Positions 22,787 to 34,769 of a DNA stretch of 64,000 bases are shown here, piece after piece (position 1 is the first letter of the stretch; each line of letters starts with the position of its first letter). The notes below the pieces were generated by a model. The model saw only the letters and a list, made by a program, of their open reading frames with translations. It was not told where the DNA came from and made no database searches. The stretch is taken from NCBI GenBank assembly GCA_033980235.1, contig CM067068.1, positions 1,064,501 to 1,128,500 on the forward strand. The letters run 5' to 3'. The DNA comes from Diadema setosum (lineage: Eukaryota > Echinodermata > Echinoidea > Diadematoida > Diadematidae). The position numbers and the translations under genes were made by a program.

Positions 22787-24481
22787 GTTCCAAGTCAACT
22801 TTGAGAAGAAGAGCAAACTCAACCAAAACATCAAAAGTTTCTATAAAAAATGTTTCACTGAAATGGTACAAACAATAACATGGAAGCTACGGAAAGCATG
22901 TCTCCACAAGATAGTGGTAATGGTTGATACCCTGAGCATTCCCTACATTGCTCAATGAATGCATCTATGCCTTACATTTTATGATAATTTTTGATTATTT
23001 TATTTCAGATTACTTAGATACATCTACCAAAAAAAAAAAAAATAGAATAAAACAACTTCCAAACCAAATTTTGAAAATGACAATCTTTCAATCATTGCTT
23101 ATGTATACTAATATGATTAACAAGCCACTGGCATGCACCTTTTCTTAGACCAAGAATAACCTGCATGATTTCCTGAAGCTTCCTTTGTTAATCATAATTA
23201 AGTAACAAGGGAAAAATCATATGGTATGGCTCTTCGAAGAATTTCTCTATAAATGCCAAGGGCATTGAACGCCATTCCATTGACACTGACATAAGATTGG
23301 GCTCACACATGTATCTCAATGGAAGGTAAAGGTACCCTGACAATGAACCTCCATATGTGTATTTTTTATCATTATGATACTTCCTCTTTTTCTTCTCCCA
23401 TGCAGGAGAGTTAGCAAGACGCAACCTTCAAGAATAGTTCAAGTACCATCTCTGATAAAGGTACATCGTCATCGTGATGCTACATGCATCTCATCAAATT
23501 CCAGGTAAAGCCTTCATTTCTTCATTTAATCACCCTTACCCATGCTTTGCGTATTTGAGGCTACCATGAACTTTAATGGCGCCAGCACAATCAATGCCAG
23601 CAACAAGTAACAACAACAAAATCAATCTAAATCCGTCAAACAAAACAATTGATCATCGATAACAGGAAGCGTTCCTGTTGCACAAATCAGCTGTATTACA
23701 CCAACGGAAATGCTCTTTTAACTGCTCTGGGAAACACCTTTCATTTTGGACACTCATGTTCACTTGCATGGATAAGTAATACTCCAAAGCCGACATTATG
23801 ATGTGTTCATGTATCATATCCACTACATCCGTGAAAATCCTACAATTCATCCGTCAAAACAGGACACAGCTGGGCTAATCCCACTGCCTTCTTTTCGTAT
23901 TCTCTCTTTATACGAGGAAGGAAATGCCACACTATGAAAAATCATTTATATCAGAAAATCACTTGTTAACAGACGGCACCACTCAGGGTACAAGAGATCA
24001 AAATCAATCTCCCACAAAAAGAAAAAGGAAAAAAAAAGTGAAAGAAACAAGTGATCATCTTGCCAAAATATGAGACATAAATCCCCTGAAATGCAGATTT
24101 AGCTAAACCTATCATTATACTGTCTTTTTTTTTATATAAACCACAACCTACATTCAGACAGGTCTGTGTCATCAGTACCTGTGTCATCAGTACCTGTGTA
24201 AATGTAACATGTTTTAAATAGCTTGATTAGTGCTTGGACAAGTGGTTAAGGTGTATAGTATGAGAGCTGTGTAAGGTTTTGGAAAATGTACTATACAGCC
24301 AAGATTCCCCTAGATGACATATAGATTATATATCACTCTAAACCTCTGTAGATGACCTACAAATGTTCACTTTCTGACTACAAAAATGTTTGTTATCAGG
24401 TCATTCCTTTTAAACTAGAGGTGTGAGGTGTTCAGAAACAGCAACTGAGTCTCCTTGGCAACCAGAGACTACAAACAATAT

Positions 24482-25070
24482 TTAAAGGGGAATTCTAGAC
24501 CAGTTAAGAGTTAGTCTTAGAAGAGAATAAAATTTTATAAGCACAATAGTGAAAGCTTGATCAAAATCAGATAAAATCAAGAAGTTATAAAATTGTGAAG
24601 TTTTGCTAACTTTCACAAGACAGTTCTTGAACAGTGAATATGAATATCTATGCATATGAGTTAATGAGGTTATCACCTCACAAAACATGCCATATAGTCC
24701 AAACACAAAATCTTGAAATTTCTAGTGTTTTAGTTTAATGCAACCATGCCATAGTCTCAAATCCTGATATCTGACTGATTATTATTTTGAAGTTATTCAG
24801 CTAGGAATAACAGCATATTTTACACTTCAATAGCAAAGAATTAAATTTTTGGCAGTTTTTGTACACAGTCACTAGAAGTTGGTAAAGTAACAACATATCA
24901 CAAGCTGACACTTTTGCATATTCATATCAACTGTTTGAAGACTGTTTAGCTAAAATTAGCAAATTTTCCCAATTCTTCAACTTTCCCAATTCTATTTGAC
25001 TTTGATCAAATTTTCACAGTTGTGCAGATAAAATATTACCCTTTCTTTTCAAACTAACTTTAAAACCAAT
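24482..25070. mobile_element. Foldback family D, copy 1
   Basis: Left end TTAA-AGGGGAATTCTAGACCAG. The arms pair roughly 24490-24690 with 24890-25070 (for example ATCAAAATCAGATAAAA against TTTGACTTTGATCAAATTTT). The right terminus is decayed. Confidence 0.65.
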
Positions 25071-25645
25071 CACAGATTTACTCTGCAAAGTGCAAGCCTT
25101 TCAGTCAAACATGCACCTCTCAATACTCACTACATGTGCACATACATGCATACACAACACACACATTTCTGAAGAGTGTAGAGTTAGCCAAACAACTTGG
25201 GAATACATGTTCCCCATGTGTTTTCACATAACATGGCTTTGTATCTATCTGGAACAACTCATAACACCTACTCTTTTGTTTTAATTTCTAAACAAAGTGA
25301 TTTATTCATCCATGACTGTTCTAAATGCAAACTTTGTCCACATTCTATTGAAAATGTCTCACAATGCCTCCTGGAGAAAATCATAAGAGGGTTTAATAGG
25401 TATTCCATCAATATGCTGAGAATGTTCTCCTAAAGTATGACCTTGAATGAGTTTTCAGGAAACAAAGGGTATGCAGTAGGAAGATGAAAATCATTCAAAA
25501 GTTGTTTCCATGCTTTTTCTTTTTTTAATAGCCAATATGATCATGAGTCACAGTTATCTTGAGCCACACATGAGCTTGGATGCAAACAAAACACAAAACA
25601 TGCGAGGATAAAACATCTAGATCGCATCTACGTCTTTTTGCTTAC

Positions 25646-25934
25646 ATGAATCTTCAGACTGGAACCCGCAGGCCGTGCAGATACTCTGTACCCAGCGAAG
25701 CATGTCGGCCTCAGTCTCCGTGACCAGGAAGTACTTGCGGCGCTGGGTCACGATGTCAAAGATGTGGGCATCCTTCAGCTTGCTGCGTGTCTCAAAGGAG
25801 AGCCCCTGGTCCACCTGTTCACACTCCCTCAGGTTGATACTCCCCTTGAGTTTGGAGCAGGTGTTGTCTTTGAAGTACTGCAAGTATAACTCACCGTTTG
25901 AACTGCTCAGCTTGAAGTAACGTCGACACCACCG
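25646..25934 (-). CDS. GAB1: GAB exon (first visible): bulk of the PH domain
   Basis: This 289-nt exon encodes residues 1-96 plus one base. The acceptor is a pyrimidine-rich stretch ending in acag before CGG at 25934, and the donor is GTAAGC at 25641-25645. It begins RWCRRYFKLSSSNGELY and includes ECEQVDQGLSFE, IFDIVT, YFLVTETEADMLRWVQSIC and CGFQ. These line up with the GAB1 PH segments around RRWFVLRSG, LCEQVDAGLTF, YIFDINT and the final helix ending in WVRCICDICGF. The PH domain binds phosphoinositides, mainly PIP3 in GAB1, and brings the protein to the membrane. The first strand and the start codon must lie in an upstream exon ending in phase 0. The frame stays open past the donor to a stop at 25617, but the splice site is strong and the downstream exon fits its phase. 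Confidence 0.93.
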
Positions 25935-26233
25935 CTGTTTTCAAAAGAGAGCAGCAATAAACAAAAATTATAGTATTTTTATGCACATTCAACGATACAC
26001 TGTATTTCAAAATTTTACACAGTTACAAAAAAAAAAATAATTGTTATACTACATCCTCAAATAAGGGGGGAAAAATTGGGTGAAAATATATTGATACCAT
26101 ATCAATCATATGCACTAGCTCAACAGGCATGTTCATTTGTTTGTTTGTTAATGATGGACACAGGTTCCTAGTGAAAGATGATGTCAGTGTGAATGAAACA
26201 GAGTGAAGTAAGTGCATCATGTGAAATCCTAGG

Positions 26234-26274
26234 CACACACACACACACACAAACACACATACACACACACACAC
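26234..26274. repeat. CA microsatellite
   Basis: About 41 bp of CA units with a few AA interruptions, directly before the pogo-like element. Confidence 0.95.
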
Positions 26275-27419
26275 AATTCTACAGTGAAACCCCGTTATAA
26301 CGAGGTCCGTGGGACCGGCGATATTACCTCGTTATAACCGGTACCTCGTTATAACCGTACGCATCAAAAACAAATAAAGAAAAACATAAGCATGACGTCA
26401 TATACCCATCAATGAAACTTAAGAACATATCCTTTGCGTTGTTATTACACAATTATTGAGCGTTATTATTGACAGAATAAAGGGAAATTATTTGTGAATT
26501 AGACGAAGAAATAGGGGCTGAAATGATAAGTTAATTCTTTATTGTAATTCTTGTTGGTTAAGCTTTTTCTAATAAACACCAGCGCAAATACAGGCCTTGT
26601 TTACCGTAACCTTGCTAGGTATTTTTACGCTGTTGGTGCCCGGCGGGAATGCGATGTTTTCATGAATTATTTCGGCTGTAATCTTGTACAATGTATGATC
26701 GTTGCGCCCAAATGGATAAAAAATGCGTTCTTTATTTTCTTCCGAAAATCTCTTCGCGTTTTGTACGACCGTTCTTGAAAAATATGCGACAGGATTGAAT
26801 GTGGGAGGTTGTCATCCTTTTTACGCAATTCTGTACCTGGTAGACCATTCCGAAAGAAAGAAAAAAATCACCATTGTGAAATGCAGTGTTAAAATTGTGA
26901 TAATGAACAAACCCAAATCTATTCAAACTAATAAATGCGTTTGTTTCTTTTTCTGATTTAGGTTAACATGCGTCATTCAACTTTTTTTACGCTACTGTCA
27001 TCTGGCGAGATCGCGATGATTTCAAAGTAACATTTTCGTATCAAGGCACATTGTATTTTAATATGTTACCTATTCAAGTCCAAACTTCTGTGTCGTTTGA
27101 AAATTTTAAGAAACAGAGTAAACGTTTAAGTTTTGATTTTTGATTTTTAATTTCTATATATTTTACCCATCTGAGGTTTTACCCAAACCAAACAGTGATT
27201 ATTTATTTATGTACGAATCTATGTGTAGTTTTTATATTTAAAGAAATGTAAATATGAGAGTTTGATTTTTGTTTTCATTTTAGCTGAACAAATTCTTGCC
27301 GACCGTATTCACCTTTTTTTTTCTTTCTTTTTTTTTCTCCCCAAAAACATCTTGCCGCAACTACTACACTGTATTATCCGGAAAGGGGGGTGGGATGCGG
27401 GGTGGGAATAGGGGATAGG

Positions 27420-27785
27420 GGATAATGGATAGATTGTATTTGTTTGTTTGTTTTTTAAATCATGGGTGATGTCTTACTGGTTATAATAAATGTATATTGT
27501 TATCCTGAATGTAAGATGTAAGACGTATTTTAATCTTACATTGTTATACATTTTATTTAACTTATATCATACTCAGTTTTATATTTTGATTGCCATTTTA
27601 ACTTGTATTTTGTATTGTACTTTATGTAATATATTGTTATAGATTGTAACATTATACTGTATCAAATTTGTTTCGAATTGTAAATTGTATTTCAATGTTT
27701 TTATGTAATACAGGGCTCTCTTGTAAAGCAGTTTTATGTACTGAAGAGACTACCCTGTATAAAGAAGACAGAATAAATAAAATAA
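27420..27785 (+). mobile_element. LINE-like 3' tail, 5'-truncated
   Basis: A T-rich stretch leads into ACAGGGCTCTCTTGTAAAGC, CTGAAGAGACTACCCTGTAT and then a short AATAAATAAAATAA tail. A terminal simple repeat and truncated 5' side fit a LINE 3' end. No coding part is present. It lies between the two duplicated blocks of the pogo-like element, so it may be a later insertion. Confidence 0.5.
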
Positions 27786-27984
27786 CATACGTGCGTTGTT
27801 TACCGCTAACTTGCGAGGTATTTTACGCTGTTGGTGCCCAGCGGGAATTCGATAATTTCATGAATCATTTGGATGTAATTTTATACAATGTATGATCGTT
27901 GCGCTCGAAGGGATTAAAAATGCGTTCTTTATTTTCTTCCGAAAATCTCTTCGCGTTTTGTACATCCGTTCTTGAACTGTTGAA

Positions 27985-28505
27985 TGCGTTTGTTTCTTTT
28001 TCCGAGCACCGATTAAGTAGGTTAACATGCGTTATTCAACTATTTTTACGCTACTGTCACCCGGCGAGATCGCGATGATTTCATTAATTATTTCGGCTTT
28101 AATCATAGACACTCATTTTTGAATTATCATTCGTTAAATGATAATGAACAAATCCAGATCTATTCAAACTAATACATGCGTTTGTTTCTTTTTCTGAACA
28201 CCGATTAAGTAGCTTAACATGCGTTATTCAGCTATTGTACTCTACTGTCACCCGGTGGGATCGCGATGATTTCACTAATTATTTCTGCTTTGATCACACA
28301 CTCATATTTAAATTATCATTTGTTAAATGATAATAAACAAATCGAGATCTATTTAAACCAATAAATGCGTTTGTTTCTTTTTCTGAACACCGATTAAGTA
28401 GGTTAACATGCGTTACTCAACTATTTTAACGCTACTGTCACCTGGCGGGATCGGGGCGATGATTTTATTATTTCGGCATTAATCATCCAAACTCATATTT
28501 GCTCA
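27985..28505 (+). repeat. ~190-bp tandem array inside the pogo-like element
   Basis: The motif CCGATTAAGTAG occurs at about 28009, 28201 and 28390, followed each time by GTTAACATGCGTTA, CGCTACTGTCACC-GGCG, GATCGCGATGATTT and AACAAATC-AGATCTATT. A diverged partial copy lies near 26935-27030. Confidence 0.85.
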
Positions 28506-29795
28506 AAACCAGCAAAAGAACTGGAAGTCGGAACTAAAATTGGAAAGGATATAATGATGAGTTGCACACGCATTCCAGTTGTCCATTTTTGGTCACAATT
28601 GTCGCTACATGAAAAGTTTTTGAATGCGTTATCTATTGTTTTTTTCTCGTTGCGCTGTGGTCTGACCTCATATCACGCACTCGTTTCTCGCGAAAAAGAA
28701 AATCGAATGACTATGTTTAATAATTTAGTAGGAACATCGGAAGGTATTCCTGTGTCTTATCGCGTGATTTAGTAGAAAACATGGAAGGAACGGTTCTCTG
28801 CAAAACGGGAAAAGACGTGGATAGCGTGAATTCGGTTTTCAATGTTTCATTTGTCGCGTGTTTGAAAGCGGCAATTTGGTCAAGAAATGGAACCTCGTTA
28901 TATCCGATCAAAATGCTTATGTTTTTCTTTATCATGATTTACCGAAATTGTCCTCGTTATAACCGGAATCTCGTTATAACCGAGCTCGTTATAACCGATT
29001 CGTTCTGCCATAGGTTTACACGCAAAGGAAAATGGGACCGACGCGATCACCTCGTTATAAGCGGTTCCTCGTTATAACCGAACTCGTTATAACGGGGTTT
29101 CACTGTACCAGTTTTCATAGACCACTCCTCTGTCTACAGATAATAATACCGATGTCCCACAAAAAAAAAAAAAAAGTTTTCTTTCAAGAAAGCTTGAAAT
29201 CATTGATATGGCACAGTGGGAAGAAAAAAAAGAGAAGTTTCTTGATGAAATCTCACAGCCATTAGATGCCAAATAGTCTGTAATTATACTTGGAATACAT
29301 TCAAATCTCACACACCTATTTTGTGAGAAATTTAAACTACCATCCTAAATACCACGGTATTTTGCAATGTTTTTCATGCATTCACATTATGAATTCCCAT
29401 GCAAAATATCATGTATTTCAACATAAATGTGAATGCATAGTCTATATAATATAATCTTTAATCTTATTTCTGATGTTCTCTTCTCAAAGTACCTCTCTTT
29501 AAATGTCTAAGGGCCGGTTTAACCCATTGCTCCTGAAAATCTGGTGTGCTCTGCATCAAATCTATATGTGACATTACCCACATCTCAGAAGTACTGGTTC
29601 ATACTAAATGCATCGCTGGCAATATACATATAAGTTTCCTTGGGTCTCTGAGAATATGTGTGGGAGATCAACACACAGTGTAGGGCAGAAAACAAATATG
29701 CAGAGAGCAGACGACATCAGGGCCAACATAAATGGCTCAAGTTTGCCAAAGGAAACATGGACTGTAATACTTTCACTGAATGTCTAATGACCCAT

Positions 29796-30151
29796 TTAAA
29801 GGGATGGCATAGTTTTGGTTGAGAAGGGGATTCAGGTTTTAACTTTTTACGAGATAATTAGAAGCCACTTTTATGACATATTAAAGAACAAATCATTTGA
29901 AGAGGAATTCAAAGTTTATTCGATGAAAATCAGTTTTGAAATGATTGGGACCCACCTTTTATTAGGATCACTTTGTTTTACTTTGTTCTTGGATATCTCT
30001 GCCATTTTGAAACCAAATTTTATGAAATAAACTTTGAGCTACTTAGAATTGTATGCTCTTTCATATTTTGTAAAGTCATTTAGAACTAAGCATCTTGCAA
30101 AAATTTAAAAGCTAAATCCTCATCTCAACCAATACTATAACATCCCTTTAA
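29796..30151. mobile_element. TTAA foldback family B, copy 3
   Basis: TTAA-AGGGATGGCATAGTTTTG at the left and ACATCCCT-TTAA at the right. Its internal centre is about 40 bp shorter than in copy 1. Confidence 0.87.
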
Positions 30152-32859
30152 TTGCTTTTATGCTTTAAAATGCCAATATAAAGAAACAACAAACCAAAAC
30201 ACAAGAACAAGGAATTACGGCAGGCTTTGTCATGTAACCAGGATGATTGAAACTTCTATTTTGTCTGAAATTCCAGAGCACAAGGAACAATACTAAACAT
30301 TAAAACATTCAGACAAATACCACAAGCCCTAAGGGGCAGACACATCTGCTGTTAACGTGTTCATCTTGGATTCATGTATAGAGGAAGTACAACCGCATTC
30401 TCCAACCTGTACAGAGAGATAGCTTCTGCATAAAGGCTGTGAAGGGCAACATAAGTATTACCATGAATAGTTTGTGACCATTCGAGATGCAGGCTTTATG
30501 AATATGATCATAAAATGGGATAATGTAGCCTATCAGAAGCAATGAAAAGGGGTTATGTGTACCCTCTTTATTTCTTTGCTTACCCATGTCAGTGTCCACA
30601 GATAGGTACTTAAGTCACATCACAGGCAAAACCTGGTCATTAGCCATTTATTTCCTGGCAGTCATGCCATTACAGTACCAACGTCAACAGCTCAAATGAC
30701 TTTATATGGATCAACTAAAGGCTGGCACACACCCCCAGTTTCTGAAACACAATCTGCAATAGCCTTCTACTAGTACCACACAAAATTACTTTTGTTTACA
30801 GAGAAATGTCATCATAAAACCATGAGAGCGTCATGGGAGACCTCGTGCAAACTTTCTACATAGAGCATCATCGCCCGTTGTGCCACTAAACAATGACCTG
30901 CAAGCCTAATCGTATGGCATAACATAAGTGGCCTTGGTTCCAGGTTTAACTAAACAAGATTTTCTCTTCCAACATAGAGCAAGTAGTAACAATGTGGAGC
31001 TCATGTCATTTTCAGTGTTATGACTACAACGTTCTCGCAATGATTTCGTCATTTCAGGAGTATCTAAAATGGAACTGCACTCCTACACCACTAATATGAT
31101 ATCTGCTGAATACTCACCGATTGCATTCAAAGTCCTTCCCAAATGTTTGAATTGCGTACAGAACCTGAAATGTGCATAATATTTCTGATGATACACCCAC
31201 TACTCATCAGCTGCAACTATTGCAAAGTTCCAACATTGGTTCCATACGGAGAATGAAGTATTCACACAACAGCAACTTGCTAATGACTGTTCATAATATG
31301 CCTGTTTACTTCCAAACCCAGAGTGCAGGCTCACAAAGCAGGAAAATGCTCTCCAAAAAACATATACCAGACCCCAGGCTTGGCCACAGCTTCCACTGTG
31401 GTTCACTTCACTTATATCTATAGGTTAATCAAGTAGAATCTAGTGCCATGTACCATTCAGCGGCTTGCACTTATCACAAAAACATTGGACAAGCATATCC
31501 TGTGAAAACAAGTGGGTTTTAGTATGACACCACTCAGCAATGATAACAAACAATCTGTTCTTCTTTTCCTTCAGTTCCTCCTCCTCTCTTCTCCTTTTTC
31601 ATCTTTTCCTTTTCTAACAGTAAGCGTAGTCAGAGGAGGATAATAACCTCCCTAACTCACATCCACCCCTCCTCGTCTCAAGTGAATGTTGAGTAATTTC
31701 CTACTGTATGACATCATCTTTCCCCCAATATACAGTCTTAATGGGATCATGACCATGATACTTCAGTTTTCCCTACTTTCATTTATTCAGCCGCCAGAAA
31801 TAAATAGCCTATTATTCTTTCAGGAAGTTTCTGCTGCGGCCATTGTCATCCATGTCAATCAGACAAAGGAAGGAAGGCCACTGTAAAAAGGCATTTTCTG
31901 GATAAATTACAGCTGAGAGAGGAAAAAAAAAAAAAAACAAGGACCCAAATGACAACAAACTTTCATATTTCAATTCTTGTATGCATGATTTCCCCCATTA
32001 GGGAGTAAGCTTGTTCTAGACTTGGGGAAATCCATAGTGATATCCAGAACTCCAAAGTGAAAGTGGTCAGTCTATTCACACAGACAGTGAAACATCAGAA
32101 ACATTAAACATTATATGAGTTGTTACACTATTATATCAACAGCATGCATTTTCTTGACATGTTGCTGAAATATTTGAAGAAAAATATCACCCATGCCTTC
32201 TGAATGAGTGAGGTCATGTGCTCTTTGAAGTGTCCTTGAAAAATTCATTTTTATAGAATTCTGTTCACATTACCTTCTACTCTATCATCCTGACATCATA
32301 AATTATACAAAGTTTTCAACCAGAAAGGAAAAAGAACATACCTCCTGACCTACTATATATCAAATGTGATGAGTTCATAAAAAAAAAACCAAAATTAATT
32401 TCCTAATATTTTCACTATCCCCCAATCCACCAAGCCAGGCCTGAATGATACTACACTTCTGCTTATATACAACCCAGTGTCTTGTGGCAATATGCTCATA
32501 TATTGCATATATGGAAAAATGTGCACCATAATAGACAAAGCACATTACTGCTTATATTCAAACTTTGGTGCTGAAGATTTCACAATGGAAGAAGAAGACA
32601 GGGAAGGGAATGTGTGATAAGAGTCATCTTTCCTCCAAGTTCCTGAAAGGCTAGAAGAAAGGGAAAGGCAAAGGTCAAACGAGGACGGAAACCATGATGA
32701 GCTCACTTCCTGACATTGTGACAATTAATGGCAAATTGATGTGATTTTACTTCTTTTTTCTCCACTGAGATCATGGCTTGAATGCTTTCACTCACTTCTT
32801 ATTAGGGAAAATCAGCACTCTCAGGCTATACACTTACACAGCCATTCTCTTTTGCAGAT

Positions 32860-33010
32860 TTATAATATTTATTTATTTACTCATTTACTTTAATATCTTG
32901 TTTCATTTTACAATGTAGTCTCTTCAATAGGTAAACACTGCTTTGCAGGAGAGCCTATAATACATAAAACATTTAAAATACAGTTTAAAATCTAAAACAA
33001 TTTTTTAACA
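32860..33010 (-). mobile_element. LINE-like 3' tail, second copy (inverted)
   Basis: ATTTATTTA then TGTAGTCTCTTCAATAGG and CTTTGCAGGAGAGCCTATAA, which is the diverged reverse complement of the tail at about 27710-27785. Confidence 0.5.
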
Positions 33011-33876
33011 TTGAAATATCATACCTGTCTGTAACAATAAAATACATATATTAGAATAAGTTGAAATAGTAGAAAAATATAGAGTTGAATATGGTATAGA
33101 TGTCTCCAAATTTGGAGCTCTGAAGACTCCAAAAATAACTATCTCCTTGTGGCACCAAAATCATCTCCTTCTACTGATATAATTGTCTGAAACAATTAAT
33201 AAAAAGGAGAAAAGAAAAGGAGGGGGAAAATGGCTTTAAAATATATATATATATGAGACAAGCTTGCAAACAAATTCAATGTGAGAAGCAGCAGACAAGG
33301 TAGCAAGTCCAGAACATGATATCTATTTATTTGGGCACCCTGCCATCTTCATCAGCCATGGTGATCATATCATTACATGGTCACTGTCCCATTGGTTTGC
33401 AGACAAAATATTGTAAGTCATGCTTTTGGTTGATATGTAACCAACACACCCCTTCCTCTCATATCGACTGATGTCTAGGTATCATAACATAACAATAATG
33501 AAATGTGCAGGACACAAGATTTTCCTTTGCTATAAAAAGAAGTAAGTAACTCAGACAAGTTTTCAAGCAGGTGAATGGGAGACTTATGAAGTTATGATAT
33601 AATAACCTCATCTAAGTTGCACTTATATGGTTGTGACTATTATCACTGTTTAATGAAAATAACTCAAACTGTAGAGGTCCCTCCTTATCTTATAAATCCA
33701 AGCTCCCAAAAACTTCTGCCATTAATTTCTTTGAGTTTACTCTTACTAATTTCACATTGGTTCATATTTTTCTGTTTTCTTTTTTAAGATGGAGTAGAAT
33801 TATATCTAAATGGGCAAAATTCTTCCTATGCATTTTTTAAGTGTCTGTGCTCTGGGTCAACTGCAAACTTTAATAG

Positions 33877-34769
33877 TCCTGTTTACCTTTGGGAGCAGGG
33901 ATTTTAAAAATGTTCAAGATATCACTTTTGATGCATATGTGTAGGTCTTTTATATCACAAAACATCCTATCATATAAAACTTTGGCAATAAAGCCTAGAA
34001 TATATGGCGATATCATTATTTTTTTCAATCAACCATAACTAAAGATGGTTTAGTCTGGAAACATTTTTATCACAATTATTGTCCACATTTATTCAACAAT
34101 ACTTAGAGGACAATTCCACCTTCATAGACATGTGGATTGAGTAAATGCAGCAATATTAATAGAAAACATCAGTGAAAGTTTGAAGAAAGTTGGATAATCC
34201 GCTCAAAAGTTATTAATTTTTGAAGTTTCTGCTCAGTCACTACTGGATAAGAAGACTAATACACTAGTGATGTCACATGCGTACAACTATATAAAGAAAA
34301 TATAAAGGAAATTCAACATATTTTCACTTTTCTCGCATAATGAAAAATGTGTGACATGCCTCTTTCAGAATGCTGGGGGAATAATATTACCCTTAACATA
34401 CATCATAGACAAGTAGAGAAAATGTGTACTTTAAACAAAAAATTGAGATTGATTCTCTTTTTATTTTCCTTACATCGTTCTACGCATGTGACATCAAACT
34501 CTGTAGTAGTTTTTTTCATCCAGTAGTAACTGCACAGATACTTTAAAAATTCCTAAGTTCTGAACAGATTGTCAAATTTTCCCCAAACTTTCAGTGATGT
34601 GTTCTACTAATATTGCTGCATTCACTGAATTCTCATGTCTAGGAAGGTGGACTTGTCCTTTCAAATTTTTACAGTGGTTGTTCCTATCCCTAACTCACAT
34701 TTTAGAACTATCTTAAAACACTAATGTGGGGTTTTTGTTTCATCTGCAACTGGTAAATTACGCCTTTAA
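33877..34769 (-). mobile_element. Element E, copy 1, interrupted by a nested foldback element
   Basis: Matches the reverse complement of 62302-62690 in two pieces, about 33877-34102 and 34664-34769. The break is filled by foldback family C (34103-34663). The end at 34766-34769 is TTAA next to GGCGTAATTTACCAG (complement). Confidence 0.75.
34103..34663. mobile_element. Foldback family C, copy 1 (561 bp), nested in element E
   Basis: Inverted arms AGAGGACAATTCCACCTTCA and GGAAGGTGGACTTGTCCTTT, with CATGTGGATTGAGTAAATGC internal and similar to copy 2. The inner arms pair AATATTAATAGAAAACATCA with its complement. Confidence 0.82.

Larger units (their letters stand above)
12531..25645 (-). other. 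GAB intron (phase 1), 13.1 kb
   Basis: GTAAGC donor and TTGACAG acceptor; both flanking exons are phase 1, so no further exon is required, although an exon of length divisible by 3 could be hidden. It is packed with short mobile elements and microsatellites listed separately. Stretches such as 19250-20400, 20450-22680 and 22800-24470 hold nothing I recognise. Confidence 0.75.
2566..25934 (-). other. GAB1: GAB-family docking protein gene, visible part (6 coding exons, 5 introns)
   Basis: Six exons on the minus strand join in frame into 861 codons including stop. Exon lengths are 289, 1446, 264, 121, 196 and 267 nt. The intron phases are 1, 1, 1, 2 and 0, and every border is AG/GT. The order of parts (PH domain, disordered tyrosine-rich middle, GRB2 SH3 motif, paired SHP2-type motifs at the C-terminus) is that of GAB1/GAB2. 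GAB proteins are membrane-recruited adaptors that carry SHP2, PI3K p85, CRK and GRB2 to receptor tyrosine kinase signalling. I cannot assign GAB1 versus GAB2; an invertebrate probably has one ancestral GAB, and the symbol is a family label. The first coding exon is missing: the visible frame opens inside the PH domain at the position of the human AWK/RRWF segment. Residue numbers in the exon entries count from the first visible residue. Confidence 0.93.
26282..29105. mobile_element. Pogo/Tigger-like non-autonomous element, 2.8 kb
   Basis: Inverted ends begin CAGTGAAACCCCGTTATAAC, with a TA target duplication (26280-26281 and 29106-29107). Both ends carry extra copies of CTCGTTATAACCG: two or more on the left, six or more on the right. 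CAGT termini, TA targets and TTATAACGAGG-type TIRs fit the pogo branch of Tc1/mariner (family knowledge). No DDE transposase frame is left; the longest ORFs are under 100 codons and lack motifs. The interior is built of duplicated blocks (26590-26760 resembles 27795-27965) and a 190-bp tandem array. Confidence 0.85.

Noticed and set aside
24228..24310. tRNA A-box-like sequence (GGACAAGTGGTTAAGGTG)
   Set aside because: Resembles the start of a Ser/Leu tRNA, but I see no good B box, no anticodon arm and no closing acceptor stem; perhaps a decayed SINE head.
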